A stretch of DNA of 64,000 nucleotides, from NCBI RefSeq assembly GCF_000760695.4, contig NZ_JHEG04000001.1, positions 737,525 to 801,524 on the forward strand. The letters run 5' to 3'. The stretch comes from Tolypothrix bouteillei VB521301 (lineage in GTDB: Bacteria; Cyanobacteriota; Cyanobacteriia; Cyanobacteriales; Nostocaceae). Below are positions 17,917 through 27,611 of this stretch, piece by piece; within the stretch, counting starts at the first letter, position 1, and each line of letters opens with the position of its first letter. The notes under the pieces are model-generated. The model saw only the letters and a list, made by a program, of their open reading frames with translations. It made no database searches and was not told the origin of the DNA. A program made the translations under genes and the position numbers.

Positions 17917-20109
17917 TCATTTATTACCCCGAACACTTGAGGTTTGCAAGAAAGTGTCACACTTGTTTTCTACAACAACACAAATGCTGCTAAGGGCTTG
18001 TTGGTAATTATCCATATCTTCTTGTTCGAGCGCCATTTTGGCAGCGGTTTGCAAATCATCGACGGCTAGCTTGTGGTAGCGACTTGAAACTCCGCCACCA
18101 TATTGCGCCAGTTCATAGCGAACAATACCTCGCTTTAAATACACTTTTGAAAGCTTGGGATTAATACGCAATGCTTGGTCAAAATCTTCGATCGCTTGTT
18201 TGTACTCTTTCTCAAAATCACTGCTATACTGGGCAATTTGATAGCGAACCACACCTCGTTGGAAAAGGGGTTCCGATCTATCTGAACTTAATGAGAGTGC
18301 TTTGTTAAAATCTTCAATTGCTTTGTTGTAATCTTGTTGAGAATCTCCACTGTACTTAGCGATTTGAGCACGTACTATACCCCTTCTTACGAATGCTTCT
18401 ACTTCATTGGGGTTAAGACGCAATGCTGAGTTATAATCTGAGATGGCCAAGTTGTACTCGCGATCCGGGTCACTGCTATACTCTGCAAGTAGAAAGCGAG
18501 AATTTCCTCGATTGACGTAAGCTTTTACTTCTTGAGGATTAATGCTCAAAGCTTGATTGTAGTCTGCAAGCGCAGATTCGTACTCTTTTATATTGTAGTG
18601 AGCGTTACCGCGATTGACGTAAGCTTTAGCGTATTTCGGGTTTCTTTCAATGGCTTGAGAGAACTTCTCAATTGCTTTTTCGTAATCGCGTACCTTATAA
18701 GAAGCATGCCCCTGCTTGTAGAATTCTGCAAAATTTTGAGAATCGCTGCCCTTTTTCTGACCGGCAGCAACCAAAATTGGCTGGGTGTAGGAAGCAGTTT
18801 GGGTTGCAAAGGGACGATTTGTAAATTTAATGACTAAGTCTAAATATCCCAGTAACCCAAAACCTAGCAAGCAAAAAATGACGGGGTAGTATCTCCGTTT
18901 TTTGGGGGGTCTGTAGTAAGGGATATTTTGACCAAACACCTGCATCGGATTGCGAGGATTAACCCGATTAAATGCAGCGACTGGTTGCGGTATCCGAGGA
19001 GGTTGAGTTTGACGTTTTTTGGCTTTGGGTTGCGGTTTCAGGTGTTCTTTATTTGCTATCGCTCTATGAGATGGGAAAGGATCGCGCCCGCCCAAACGCA
19101 AAGCCCGTTCGCACCAGGGGCATTTTTCTAGATGATTGCTGTAGCGGTGTTGGGGGTTTACGGTACAAGTCAAGAGGGAATTTTCGGCTTCAGCTAGTGC
19201 TAGCAACCAACTTTGAGCACTCGGGCGCAGCAGTGGGTTGGAATGTCCATCCTCAAAACAACGCAGGAAGAGTTCTTGCAAGCTGGGATGGAGAATTTCC
19301 CAGGGCGGAGCAATAGGAGTTGTCACGTAAGGAACCCGTCGCTTTTGACTGTAGGTAAAATGCCCTGCAGCAATACGAGCTTCATATGGTGGTGGTTCGC
19401 CCATCCCTTGAAAAATTCCTGAGAATGGGTGAGTTCCTTCCATTAAAAGTTGGAATATGAGCACTGACAACCCAAATAGATCGTGAGCGAAAACGCGATC
19501 GCATTCAGCAAAAGTTTTGTTTTGAAGTTCTGGTGGAGTGAATTCCGGTTTGCCTACAGGGCAACGATAGACAATCTCATTTTGCGTGTCTTTTACCTGG
19601 AACGAATCTGTGTCTACTATCGTCACTAAAGCTGTATCGCCAACCAGAATATTTGACTCATTCACATCCCCAACACAGTAACCTGAAGCGTGTAAGGATG
19701 CAAAAGCTGCTGCTAAGTTCCGAGCAGTGCGGATGAGGTATTGGTAATTAAATAAAGGACAGTGTTGGCGGCGAGTTCTGGGGTTGTAGAAGTCAATAAT
19801 AGGACGCATACCCCGAATGCGAGGCATCAGAAATCCAATGACGCTGTTTCTTCCGTCTGTTGAACGCAGTAACTCCACAGGCCAAGCAATAGAGATATGA
19901 CCCAAACTGGCTGTTGGATTTTCTGGTGGATGGGCAATCATCACCTCCAGTTTGCGACCTTGTGCGGGAATTGGCTTGTGATAAACTTTTGCCACCAACT
20001 CGCTATCGGTTGGTATTGTATAAATACAAGCCTCTCCACCTTGCCCTAAAGTAACGCTGAGGCTGATATTACTGGGTTTTTGATTGGGAAGATAACGTAG
20101 TACCTGCAT
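17917..20109 (-). CDS. Kinase-like protein with zinc knuckle, membrane helix and TPR repeats
   Basis: 730 residues. Residues 10-310 form a divergent protein-kinase fold: glycine loop LGQGGEACIY at 21-30, lysine in VAKVYHK near 41, catalytic loop GDVNESNIL at 147-155 (the HRD histidine/arginine replaced) and metal-binding DTDSF at 166-170 in place of DFG. C315...C330PWC333 is a zinc-ribbon-like knuckle. A basic linker leads to one membrane helix (about 409-427), then five to six TPR units (about 464-690). The gene closes a unit with PP2C and vWA genes, the set called the TerY-P triad in other bacteria. It probably phosphorylates a partner protein switched by the phosphatase. Confidence 0.82.
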   Translation of the reverse strand: MQVLRYLPNQKPSNISLSVTLGQGGEACIYTIPTDSELVAKVYHKPIPAQGRKLEVMIAHPPENPTASLGHISIAWPVELLRSTDGRNSVIGFLMPRIRGMRPIIDFYNPRTRRQHCPLFNYQYLIRTARNLAAAFASLHASGYCVGDVNESNILVGDTALVTIVDTDSFQVKDTQNEIVYRCPVGKPEFTPPELQNKTFAECDRVFAHDLFGLSVLIFQLLMEGTHPFSGIFQGMGEPPPYEARIAAGHFTYSQKRRVPYVTTPIAPPWEILHPSLQELFLRCFEDGHSNPLLRPSAQSWLLALAEAENSLLTCTVNPQHRYSNHLEKCPWCERALRLGGRDPFPSHRAIANKEHLKPQPKAKKRQTQPPRIPQPVAAFNRVNPRNPMQVFGQNIPYYRPPKKRRYYPVIFCLLGFGLLGYLDLVIKFTNRPFATQTASYTQPILVAAGQKKGSDSQNFAEFYKQGHASYKVRDYEKAIEKFSQAIERNPKYAKAYVNRGNAHYNIKEYESALADYNQALSINPQEVKAYVNRGNSRFLLAEYSSDPDREYNLAISDYNSALRLNPNEVEAFVRRGIVRAQIAKYSGDSQQDYNKAIEDFNKALSLSSDRSEPLFQRGVVRYQIAQYSSDFEKEYKQAIEDFDQALRINPKLSKVYLKRGIVRYELAQYGGGVSSRYHKLAVDDLQTAAKMALEQEDMDNYQQALSSICVVVENKCDTFLQTSSVRGNK

Positions 20110-20168
20110 GATATATTTATTCTTATGCCTAATGTATACGATTTGTGACCGTCGTTATAACTGTCCAA

Positions 20169-20990
20169 TTAGTGGCTTAAGGAAGCTATTACTAGCGTCA
20201 AGTCATCATCAGTACGTTGCGTAATCCTATCCGATCGCAAAAACCTCACAAGTTGTTCTTTTGCCACTGTTTTGTCGTCTGCATTGGCTGCAAATTCAAA
20301 CAGAGGAGAGAAAAACGGTTTATGAGGAGCACCTACTGCCATATTCATGGCCAGCATTTGTAGTCCATCAGTCAGGACTCCCACATTTACTATTGCTTGA
20401 CGCCATACTCTTAATTGTGCTGCATCCAACGCTCCTGGTGAAGTTAAAAAAACAGTTTCATTTATATACTCCCCGCTATCTGGTAAGGTTAGTGCCACCA
20501 GGTTTTCTTGTGTGTCTTTCGCTACAGCAACTCCGTCTCCTATCTGTGCTACCGCCACGATTTCAGGGGCAGCCACTGTAATAATCAGGGTACTTGCTAA
20601 GTCGGACGGTTGTTTTTCACAGGCTGCCGCCTCCTCCTCCACTGCTTTTCGTGCGGCTATAATCGCATCTAACAGAATGGAACGAACGGCTTCGTCATCA
20701 GTTAAGGTTTGTCGGGTAACCTCTTTAAGAGATATGTTGTCAACTGCTGTTTCTACAGCTACCATTGCCCCAACTTTTCCCATGCTTGCAGAACCCGCAC
20801 CATCTGCTACTGCTGTAACGAGTACACTGTCCGGCAATATTTGCCAGTGGTGAGCATCCTGACAGAGCTGTTTGGTTTTTACGTGGCTCGTACCACACAC
20901 AGACGCGGCCACTACCCGCCAGTGAGGTACTTGTTTCGAGGTATTCATGAATTGTTGTCTGCTATCACCTGGAGTAAGCCGCATTACCAT
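20169..20990 (-). CDS. PP2C-type serine/threonine phosphatase
   Basis: About 273 residues. VCGTSHVKTKQLCQDAHHW and VTAVADGAGSASMGKVGAMVAVE are the PP2C metal-binding motifs (aspartates of QDA and VADGAG). VAQIGDGVAV and the C-terminal DDDLTLVIASL give the remaining acidic ligands. An ATG at 20990 overlaps the stop of the upstream vWA gene as TGATG, which suggests translational coupling, so I place the start there. An ATG at 21005 and one at 20948 are also possible. It probably removes phosphates placed by the adjacent kinase-like protein. Confidence 0.85.
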   Translation of the reverse strand: MVMRLTPGDSRQQFMNTSKQVPHWRVVAASVCGTSHVKTKQLCQDAHHWQILPDSVLVTAVADGAGSASMGKVGAMVAVETAVDNISLKEVTRQTLTDDEAVRSILLDAIIAARKAVEEEAAACEKQPSDLASTLIITVAAPEIVAVAQIGDGVAVAKDTQENLVALTLPDSGEYINETVFLTSPGALDAAQLRVWRQAIVNVGVLTDGLQMLAMNMAVGAPHKPFFSPLFEFAANADDKTVAKEQLVRFLRSDRITQRTDDDLTLVIASLSH

Positions 20991-21691
20991 CAAACAGAAC
21001 CCCATCCTATGGGGGGTAGCGCTACTTGTTCATCTACTTTAGAATGAGATACGGCTGACATACTAGCTGATAGCCAAACAAACATTTCAACAAAATTTAA
21101 CCCCGTTAATTTTAAGGGACTGCGTACAGCTATTTGCCCCAAACGATTCATGTTGGCGTTTTCTACACCTACCGTGAAAAAAGCCACTCGCTTACTTGCT
21201 TCATCTGCTTGCACGCGCCGTGTCGCTTGGTCGATTACATCTTCAAATTCACCTTGCGGTTCACCATCTGTAATCATAAAGACCCAAGGACGATAGTAAG
21301 CAACGCCGTTAGCACGGTATTGAGCTTTGCGATCTTGAATCATGTCCAAAGCTCTGTGAATACCAGAACCCATCGTTGTTAGCCCTTGTGCTGTCAGTAT
21401 CGGTGGATTGAACTGATCGGCAGTGACAAAGTCTTGTATGATATTGACTTGGCTGTCAAAGGTGACTATTGCTACTTCCACCCTTCTCGCTGCCAAGGAA
21501 TTTTTGATTAGTTCTTCCTTGAAAGTTTGCAAGCCTTGATTCAATGCCTCAATGGGAGTTCCTTGCATCGAACCGGATGTGTCTAACAGGAGCACACAAG
21601 GACAACGGGGCTCTGGGTTCTCCGCGAACTCAACAACTTCATCCAGTTTTAATGTATCCTGCATAACTTCTTGTGTTATGTTATAGTCCAA
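20990..21691 (-). CDS. von Willebrand factor type A domain protein (TerY-like)
   Basis: 233 residues, a nearly bare vWA domain. The MIDAS signature is complete: VLLLDTSGSMQGTPIEALN (DxSxS), threonine in GLTTMGSGIHRAL and aspartate in FMITDGEPQGEFEDVID. This matches the TerY family, which occurs beside PP2C and kinase genes in stress and metal-response islands. First gene of the three-gene minus-strand unit. The protein probably binds a target through the MIDAS metal, with kinase and phosphatase controlling the complex. Tellurite resistance itself is not implied. Confidence 0.87.
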   Translation of the reverse strand: MDYNITQEVMQDTLKLDEVVEFAENPEPRCPCVLLLDTSGSMQGTPIEALNQGLQTFKEELIKNSLAARRVEVAIVTFDSQVNIIQDFVTADQFNPPILTAQGLTTMGSGIHRALDMIQDRKAQYRANGVAYYRPWVFMITDGEPQGEFEDVIDQATRRVQADEASKRVAFFTVGVENANMNRLGQIAVRSPLKLTGLNFVEMFVWLSASMSAVSHSKVDEQVALPPIGWGSV

Positions 21692-22282
21692 AGCTCAAAT
21701 TTCCTTTTCCTCAAAGTATATAGTTTAAAACGGCAATTGCACTATATGTATTGCTTTTGCTTATCTTGGATAGTTTACTATTGATTAAAGAAATTTCTTC
21801 TGCCAAGTATCTTACAAAATTGTGAAATCTTACCTGAGACAGAAGTTTTTTCAATGTAAATCTATCAAAAACAGGCGTTGCTCGCTGTCAACTAGTTAGC
21901 AAAATTTATACATTACACGTATAGAATACAATGGTTTAGTACCTCTGCTGACATCGAATTTTAAAGATTCAATGTAGAAAGATGATATTTTGGGTAAATC
22001 TGATTAAGTCTTCATGTTATTGACCCTCCATTAACTCTAGAACGTTTAATTTGATAACCAAATTAGTAAATTTAAACTTTTTCAAAACCCCTCAATTGTT
22101 ATTTTATGAAGAAAAATCTAAAAAATAGCTATAATGTATCTTTTACATCTTGTAATATATTTACGTACTGTCAGAATATAAGAATACTACTAAAGACAAC
22201 CTCAAAAATCATTAAAGACAATGTTCAACAACAGAGTATAACTACAGACGACAAAGTATATTTTCCGGAAACTCTCTAAGAA
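21692..22282. promoter_or_regulatory. Divergent promoter region between vWA operon and PatA-like gene
   Basis: 591 bp, strongly AT-rich, with no coding frame. It must hold the promoters of two divergent units. Several AAGACAA words just before the plus-strand start (22190-22260: TAAAGACAACC, TAAAGACAATG, ACAGACGACAAAG) form a loose direct repeat that could bind a regulator. Confidence 0.4.
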
Positions 22283-23710
22283 ATGGATAATTTTGGCACT
22301 TTCACAAAACTGCGTCCTTCAAGTTTGCTAAGGCACTTATATAGTGCCTCAGAGAGTACCTGTTTGCAAGTACACAGCAATTCAGTGACTTGGTCAATTT
22401 ACTTAGAACAAGGAAGAATAACTTACGCCACGCATTCTGTTGAGCCCTTCGATCGCCTAGAACGTCATTTACGTCGCCTCAGTCATCAAATTAATAGCAT
22501 TACGGGTGAAGTTCGCGTTCAATTGCGTTTGATGTTTGAACCTGATGCACAAACTCAATCAACAGAACATACCGCTCGCCAAGAACAGACAATAACCCCT
22601 CCTTTGCCTCCTGAATATCAAGCTATATGCTGGTTAGTAAGCGAGCGTTATTTGCATTCGACACAAGCAGCAATGCTGATTCAAGAATTAGTTAAAGAAG
22701 TTCTTGAAGCATTTCTTTCAATTCAACAAGGAACTTATCAACTGACAAATTCTCTTTATCGAGTTCCTGTCATTTGCAAGCTAGATGCAGAAAAAATAGT
22801 AGAACGTTGCCAGCAAAGATTACACATTTGGCGATCGCTGGCTCCGCATATTTCCTCACCATATCAGCGTCCATATCCAGTTATAAAAACAACCGAACGG
22901 GCTCCTACCATATCTGGGCTTGACCCCGGTTTAACGGAATGGATGAAAGGTTTTAGCTTGCGTCATCTAGCAGTGATTGTGAATCAAGATGAATTAGTAC
23001 TGACAAGAAATTTATATCCTTACATTGCAAATGGCACAGTTTTATTACACGAACCAGATCCACCATTTGATAAATTACCAACAACCTATACTGAAATCTC
23101 AAAAACTCCTATCTATTTACCAGAACCTAACAAAAAAGCTGCTCAAAAAGCTGCACTACCTGGTAGTAACATTTCTGGTGACAAAGCAGGAACCCCTACC
23201 AAGATAGAAAACTTAGCAAACCATCAGGAACGAGTCCCCACCGCCACTCAAAAAGAAACAGTTCCTGAATTAACAACGTTAAATAAAACAGACGCTGAAG
23301 CAGAACAAATCCCATCTACTCCCACAACATCAACAGTTTCTAGAAAAATATATAAAGTTGTTTCTGTAGATGATAGCCCTACAATTCTTAGAGAAATTAG
23401 TCGTTTTTTAGAGGATGAAAGTTTTTCGGTCGTTACAATTAGCGACCCACTCAAAGCAGTGATGACAATTATTCGACACAAACCGGATTTGATTTTATTG
23501 GACTTGAATATGGAAGGGATGGATGGTTACGAGCTATGTCGGCTCGTCCGCAATAACTCCATGTTTAAGAGAACTCCCATCATTATGGTGACGGGAAGTA
23601 AGGGAATTGTAGATAAAGTCAGAGCAAGATTAGTAGGAGCTTCTGGATATTTAACAAAGCCTTTTACACGTGCAGATCTATTAAAAATGGTCTTTATGCA
23701 TTTAGCTTAA
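22283..23710 (+). CDS. PatA-like response regulator (PATAN/DUF4388 + receiver)
   Basis: 475 residues. The N-terminal ~100 residues (FTKLRPSSLLRHLYSASEST, SIYLEQGRITYATHSVEPFD) form the PATAN domain found in PatA of Anabaena and in phototaxis regulators. A variable helical middle and a low-complexity linker (about 270-345) follow. The C-terminal receiver domain (about 352-475) has VVSVDDSP, the phosphorylated aspartate in LILLDLNMEGMDG, threonine in IIMVTGS and lysine in YLTKPF. In Anabaena PatA influences heterocyst patterning; other paralogues act in motility. Which role this one has is not clear from sequence. No partner kinase is adjacent. Confidence 0.85.
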   Translation: MDNFGTFTKLRPSSLLRHLYSASESTCLQVHSNSVTWSIYLEQGRITYATHSVEPFDRLERHLRRLSHQINSITGEVRVQLRLMFEPDAQTQSTEHTARQEQTITPPLPPEYQAICWLVSERYLHSTQAAMLIQELVKEVLEAFLSIQQGTYQLTNSLYRVPVICKLDAEKIVERCQQRLHIWRSLAPHISSPYQRPYPVIKTTERAPTISGLDPGLTEWMKGFSLRHLAVIVNQDELVLTRNLYPYIANGTVLLHEPDPPFDKLPTTYTEISKTPIYLPEPNKKAAQKAALPGSNISGDKAGTPTKIENLANHQERVPTATQKETVPELTTLNKTDAEAEQIPSTPTTSTVSRKIYKVVSVDDSPTILREISRFLEDESFSVVTISDPLKAVMTIIRHKPDLILLDLNMEGMDGYELCRLVRNNSMFKRTPIIMVTGSKGIVDKVRARLVGASGYLTKPFTRADLLKMVFMHLA

Positions 23711-23828
23711 TATTTGTTATTTATCTTATTTATAAAGTTATCTTAATAGTAGACTTCTGCCCGGACAATGCTACCATTAACATAAAAATCCCATCATCCG
23801 CTCTCTGCCTTATTATAAATAAGTTAAA

Positions 23829-24530
23829 TTATATATCTTCAAACTTATAACCTACTCCAATGACAGTTTTGACAAAAGTAGGATTCGCTGGATCGGGTTC
23901 TATCTTCTTCCGCAATCTAGCAACGTGGGTATCAACAACCCGCTCATCACCATAAAAATCACTACCCCAAAGTTTGTCAATCAATTGCGCCCGGTTCCAA
24001 GCCCGACCGGGATAACTCATTAATGTTGCTAGCAATTCAAATTCCAAGGTTGTCAGATCTAAAGGAGAATGTTGATTGTTACTCAGAATCCGGTTAGCCG
24101 AGCGCTGCTCCATGTCAATTGTAAAGTGTTGGGTACGGTAGATTTGGCTTTGTTTTCCATGACGCAGCGTCCTTCGCAGCAGCGCACGTACACGAGCCAC
24201 CAATTCTTTAGGGCTAAAGGGCTTGACTACGTAGTCATCAGCTCCGGTTGACAACCCGATAATGCGATCGAGTTCCTCCCCTTTTGCCGTTAATATGAGG
24301 ATGTAAGGATCTTTAGGGCTAGCTTGCTGTCGAATACGAGCACATACCTCAAGCCCATCCAAAACAGGAATCATCAAATCTAAGATAATCAAGTCAGGGA
24401 GTTGCGCCTGAAACACCTGAATCGCACTTAACCCGTCTCGACAGTGGCGACAAGAAAATCCTTCCCTTTCCAAATATAACTGGATTAATTGAGCAATCTC
24501 AATTTCGTCCTCAACAATCAAAATCTCCAT
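23829..24530 (-). CDS. OmpR/PhoB-family two-component response regulator
   Basis: 233 residues. The receiver domain has EDE at 7-9, phospho-acceptor D51 in LIILDLMIPVLDG and KPFSP. The winged-helix domain (about 130-230) ends with the typical recognition block VVDTHVARLRKKIEPDPANP and GVGYKFED. It would bind DNA as a dimer after phosphorylation. No histidine kinase gene is adjacent and the gene is convergent with the PatA-like gene (118 bp between stops), so the cognate kinase lies elsewhere. Close to the RpaB/ManR style but no specific name is justified. Confidence 0.92.
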   Translation of the reverse strand: MEILIVEDEIEIAQLIQLYLEREGFSCRHCRDGLSAIQVFQAQLPDLIILDLMIPVLDGLEVCARIRQQASPKDPYILILTAKGEELDRIIGLSTGADDYVVKPFSPKELVARVRALLRRTLRHGKQSQIYRTQHFTIDMEQRSANRILSNNQHSPLDLTTLEFELLATLMSYPGRAWNRAQLIDKLWGSDFYGDERVVDTHVARLRKKIEPDPANPTFVKTVIGVGYKFEDI

Positions 24531-25079
24531 TGGTCTTAATAAAGATTTTTTGTTATCCGTATCAATAGTAAACTACTTTAGAAAAACTTCATCACAATAT
24601 TTAATCGGGTTTATCAAAAAACTGGCTTGCAGTCAAACCCCCGCTTGCTTGAGCAACGCTAGGGTAAGCCAGATGCGAACGTAAAATCTCCCTATCCTTT
24701 CCTCCTGTAGTTTATAAATCCTTGATAAAGTTGCAATTAACATCAATTAAACTTAGTAAAGGAGTCAGGGATATTGTTCAACGTCCTTGTTATTCCACAC
24801 TTACGGCGTTGACGCTTGAAAATTCTGCCCTTAGCCAGCAGACCTTCACCGCTGTATTGACGTTTGAAATGTTGGTCGGCGTTCAACAGTTACACATAAC
24901 GCTTTACTAGAACTTGTGGAACGGGAAAAGTTTTTCTATATCTACGATCCGATCGAATCCAAAACTTAGCGGAAATAGTGAGGGATTCGTCGGATAGCTA
25001 TCAACAAGCTCGACTGATTGTGGCTAAATTGCAATAAGTGCGTATAATGGCATAAAGTCAGCTTGCAATTTACTGAATA
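24531..25079. other. 549-bp spacer with a possible gene remnant
   Basis: No intact gene. At about 24955-25036 (+) a frame reads SDRIQNLAEIVRDSSDSYQQ and on to a stop. It has normal amino-acid composition but no start, and could be the tail of a decayed gene. The remainder is promoter space for the response regulator (left) and the ABC operon (right). Confidence 0.3.
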
Positions 25080-25829
25080 ATGCCACAGGATACAGGAACC
25101 GCAGTTGAATTTCGCAATGTAACATTCAGTATAAACAAGCGCCCTTTGGTATCAAATCTCAATTTTACTATTTACCAAGGAGAAGCGTTACTCTTACTAG
25201 GGCGCAGTGGGAGTGGCAAAACAACAATCATTAAATTAATCAATCACCTTTTGGCACCCACAGAAGGTGAAGTTTTATTTAATGGTATTCCTACAACTCA
25301 ATGGAATGAAATAAAACTGCGAAGAAAAATTGGTTACGTTATTCAAGAAACAGGGTTATTTCCCCATTTTACTGTGGAACGCAATATTGGTTTGGTTCCT
25401 CATTTAGAAGGTTGGAAGCCAAAACAAATAAAAACCAGAGTCTATGAATTACTGCATTTAGTTGGTTTAGAACCCGATAAGTTTGCTCAACGATACCCAC
25501 ACCAACTTTCAGGAGGGCAAAGACAGCGAGTTGGAGTCGCACGGGCATTAGCAGCAGATCCACCTATGTTATTGATGGATGAACCTTTTGGGGCGTTAGA
25601 TCCCATTACGCGTTTAGAGCTGCAAGAAGAATTCAAGCGCTTGCAGACAGAATTGGGTAAGACTGTTTTGTTTGTAACTCACGATATTCAAGAAGCATTT
25701 ATTTTGGCATCTAGAATTGGGTTGATGTGTGGGGGTGATTTGGTCGTTTTGGCTACACCAAACGAATTTTTGCAATCCCAACATCCTGAAGCTTTAGCAT
25801 TTTTGCAATCTTTAAAATTGGCTCTATGA
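25080..25829 (+). CDS. Osmoprotectant (betaine/choline class) ABC transporter ATPase
   Basis: 249 residues. Walker A LLGRSGSGKTTIIKLI, Q-loop VIQETGLFPHFTVERNI, signature LSGGQRQRVGVARAL, Walker B PPMLLMDEPFGALDP and H-loop FVTHDIQEA. VIQETGLFPH is the pattern of the OpuBA/OpuCA/ProV group. No CBS tail is present, so it is a short form. Its stop overlaps the permease start as ATGA (25826-25829), showing one operon. It drives uptake of quaternary ammonium osmolytes together with the next two genes. Confidence 0.9.
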   Translation: MPQDTGTAVEFRNVTFSINKRPLVSNLNFTIYQGEALLLLGRSGSGKTTIIKLINHLLAPTEGEVLFNGIPTTQWNEIKLRRKIGYVIQETGLFPHFTVERNIGLVPHLEGWKPKQIKTRVYELLHLVGLEPDKFAQRYPHQLSGGQRQRVGVARALAADPPMLLMDEPFGALDPITRLELQEEFKRLQTELGKTVLFVTHDIQEAFILASRIGLMCGGDLVVLATPNEFLQSQHPEALAFLQSLKLAL

Positions 25830-26464
25830 ACTTCAGCGACTTCTTCTTGATAAAATACGCTCAAGAGATTCTAGAACGCACTCTCGAACACTTGCTTTTA
25901 GTTGCAATTTCTATTGGTATTGCTACTCTGGTAGGTATTCCATTAGGTATATTAATTAGTCGTCAAAAAAATATAAAGCAACCCATTCTTGGCATTGCAA
26001 ATATTCTGCAAACTGTTCCCAGTTTGGCGTTGTTTGGCTTGCTGATTCCCGTACCTGTTATTGGTGGAATCGGACAAAATCCTGCTATTGTTGCTTTAAG
26101 TTTATATTCTTTGTTACCCATCATTCGTAACACGTACACTGGGATTGTGGGTGTCGATCCTGCCATCATAGAAGCTGGTCGTGGGATGGGAATGACAGAT
26201 AAAGACTTGTTATTACAGGTAGAAATTCCCCTGGCAGTCAGTGTGATTTTAGCAGGTGTCCGTGTTGCCACAGTCATTGCTATTGGAATTGCAACTATTG
26301 CCGCTGCAATTGGTGCTGGTGGATTGGGAGAGCTAATTTTTCGAGGCATTGCAGTTGTGAACAATCAATTAATTTTAGCTGGAGCGATTCCTGCAGCAAT
26401 GATTGCTTTACTGGCTGACTTTGCTCTTGGTTGGTTAGAAAAAAGATTAACAGTGACTAAGTAA
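25826..26464 (+). CDS. Osmoprotectant ABC transporter permease (OpuBB-like)
   Basis: 212 residues with about five to six hydrophobic helices. The EAA loop reads IEAGRGMGMTDKDLLLQVEI, followed by PLAVSVILAGVRVATVIAIG, characteristic of the betaine/choline BPD permease family. NILQTVPSLALFGLLIPV is the conserved second block. Start ATG overlaps the ATPase stop. It forms the membrane channel, probably as a homodimer since only one permease gene is present before the binding-protein gene. Confidence 0.9.
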   Translation: MNFSDFFLIKYAQEILERTLEHLLLVAISIGIATLVGIPLGILISRQKNIKQPILGIANILQTVPSLALFGLLIPVPVIGGIGQNPAIVALSLYSLLPIIRNTYTGIVGVDPAIIEAGRGMGMTDKDLLLQVEIPLAVSVILAGVRVATVIAIGIATIAAAIGAGGLGELIFRGIAVVNNQLILAGAIPAAMIALLADFALGWLEKRLTVTK

Positions 26465-26519
26465 TTACTGACCACCTGACCTGTAACTGTGTTGATTATA
26501 AAAGGGGGAAAGGAGTGCC

Positions 26520-27434
26520 GTGAAAAAAATTTTGATCTTTTTCCTTTTAACTTTTGCTTTGGTTTTAGGGGTAGCGAGTTGTAACTCTCAAAATAATGGA
26601 AGAAGTGGAGGGGATATTGTTGTTGCTTCTAAAGGTTTTACCGAACAAGACATTTTAAGTGAACTTTTGGCACAGCAAATTGAAGCAAAAACTAACCTCA
26701 AGGTCGAGCGTCGTCGCTTCACTAGTTCTTTTGTAACTCATCAAGCTATTACGTCTGGTAAAATAGACGCTTATGTTGAATATACAGGTACGGCTTTTAC
26801 CGGTATTTTAAAACAAAAAACAATTAGCGATCCAAAAGTTGTTTTTCAACGACTAAAACAAGCTTATGCCCAACAGTTTAATTTGGAAGTTATGGGTTCT
26901 TTGGGCTTTGAAAATACTTTTGCCATGACTGTACGCGGTGAAGATGCCAAACGTTTCAATATTCAAACTCTGTCTGATGCTGCTCGATATACACCTCAAT
27001 GGCGTGGAGGTTTTAGTTATGAATTTATGGAACGAGAAGATGGTTTTCCTGGATTGGCAAAAGCCTACGGTTTGCGCTTTGCTAAATCTCCTCGCATCAT
27101 GGATTTAGGGTTGATCTATCGATCGCTATTGCAAAAGCAAGTGGATATGGTCAATGGCAATTCCACAGACGGACAAATTGCTCGCTTGGGTTTGGTGGTG
27201 CTAAAAGATGACAAGCAATATTTTCCACCTTATGAAGCAACTCCCATAGTCAGGAAGGAAACATTGCAAAAGTATCCTGAATTAAAGAAAGCGATCGCCG
27301 AACTTGTGGGTACAATCTCAGCAGACGAAATGCGGCGAATGAATGATTTAGTTGAGGGTGAGTTACGGGATATTAAAGAAGTTGTGCAACAATTTCTCAA
27401 ATCAATAGGTGTAACCGAAACAAGCAAGCTTTAA
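26520..27434 (+). CDS. Osmoprotectant ABC transporter substrate-binding lipoprotein
   Basis: 304 residues starting with GTG behind GGAAAGGAG. The N-terminus KKILIFFLLTFALVLGVASC is a lipoprotein signal with lipobox cysteine (VASC). The mature part begins IVVASKGFTEQDILSELLAQ, the signature of the OpuAC/OsmF glycine betaine/choline binding family. SYEFMEREDGFPGLAKAYGL and VDMVNGNSTDGQIARLGL are further family blocks. It lies 55 bp after the permease and completes the importer. The ligand could be betaine, choline or carnitine. Confidence 0.9.
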   Translation: MKKILIFFLLTFALVLGVASCNSQNNGRSGGDIVVASKGFTEQDILSELLAQQIEAKTNLKVERRRFTSSFVTHQAITSGKIDAYVEYTGTAFTGILKQKTISDPKVVFQRLKQAYAQQFNLEVMGSLGFENTFAMTVRGEDAKRFNIQTLSDAARYTPQWRGGFSYEFMEREDGFPGLAKAYGLRFAKSPRIMDLGLIYRSLLQKQVDMVNGNSTDGQIARLGLVVLKDDKQYFPPYEATPIVRKETLQKYPELKKAIAELVGTISADEMRRMNDLVEGELRDIKEVVQQFLKSIGVTETSKL

Positions 27435-27550
27435 AGGTGCAGTAACAAATTACTTACTTTCGCACATACGGTATACAACATTCACCGTACATTCTTGCCC
27501 TTACATTAATATATTACAGTGTTTGTTTATTTTAAATTTATTTTTTTAAT
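27435..27550. other. Short AT-rich 3' region of the osmoprotectant operon
   Basis: No gene. A possible promoter-like stretch (ACATTAATATATTACA at 27502-27517) lies in front of the structured segment at 27556. Confidence 0.25.
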
Positions 27551-27555
27551 AAGAC

Positions 27556-27596
27556 GCACTGCAGTATTTTAACCAGAGTAAAATACCGTGTAGTGC
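27556..27596 (+). ncRNA. Candidate structured RNA or attenuator hairpin
   Basis: GCACT...GTATTTTA pairs with TAAAATAC...AGTGC across ACCAGAG, giving a bulged stem of about 13 bp, and ends 15 nt before the terminator at 27612. Hairpin plus terminator could be a small RNA of roughly 90-160 nt or an operon 3' end. Only structure supports it. Confidence 0.3.
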
Positions 27597-27611
27597 ACAA
27601 ATATCAGCTGG

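Noticed and set aside
17917..21691. Tellurite resistance locus
   Set aside because: Only the vWA/PP2C/kinase part is present; no TerB, TerC, TerD or TerZ-type gene nearby.
24722..24910. 62-residue plus-strand frame before the ABC operon
   Set aside because: No homology signal I recognise, no ribosome site, lies in a decayed spacer.
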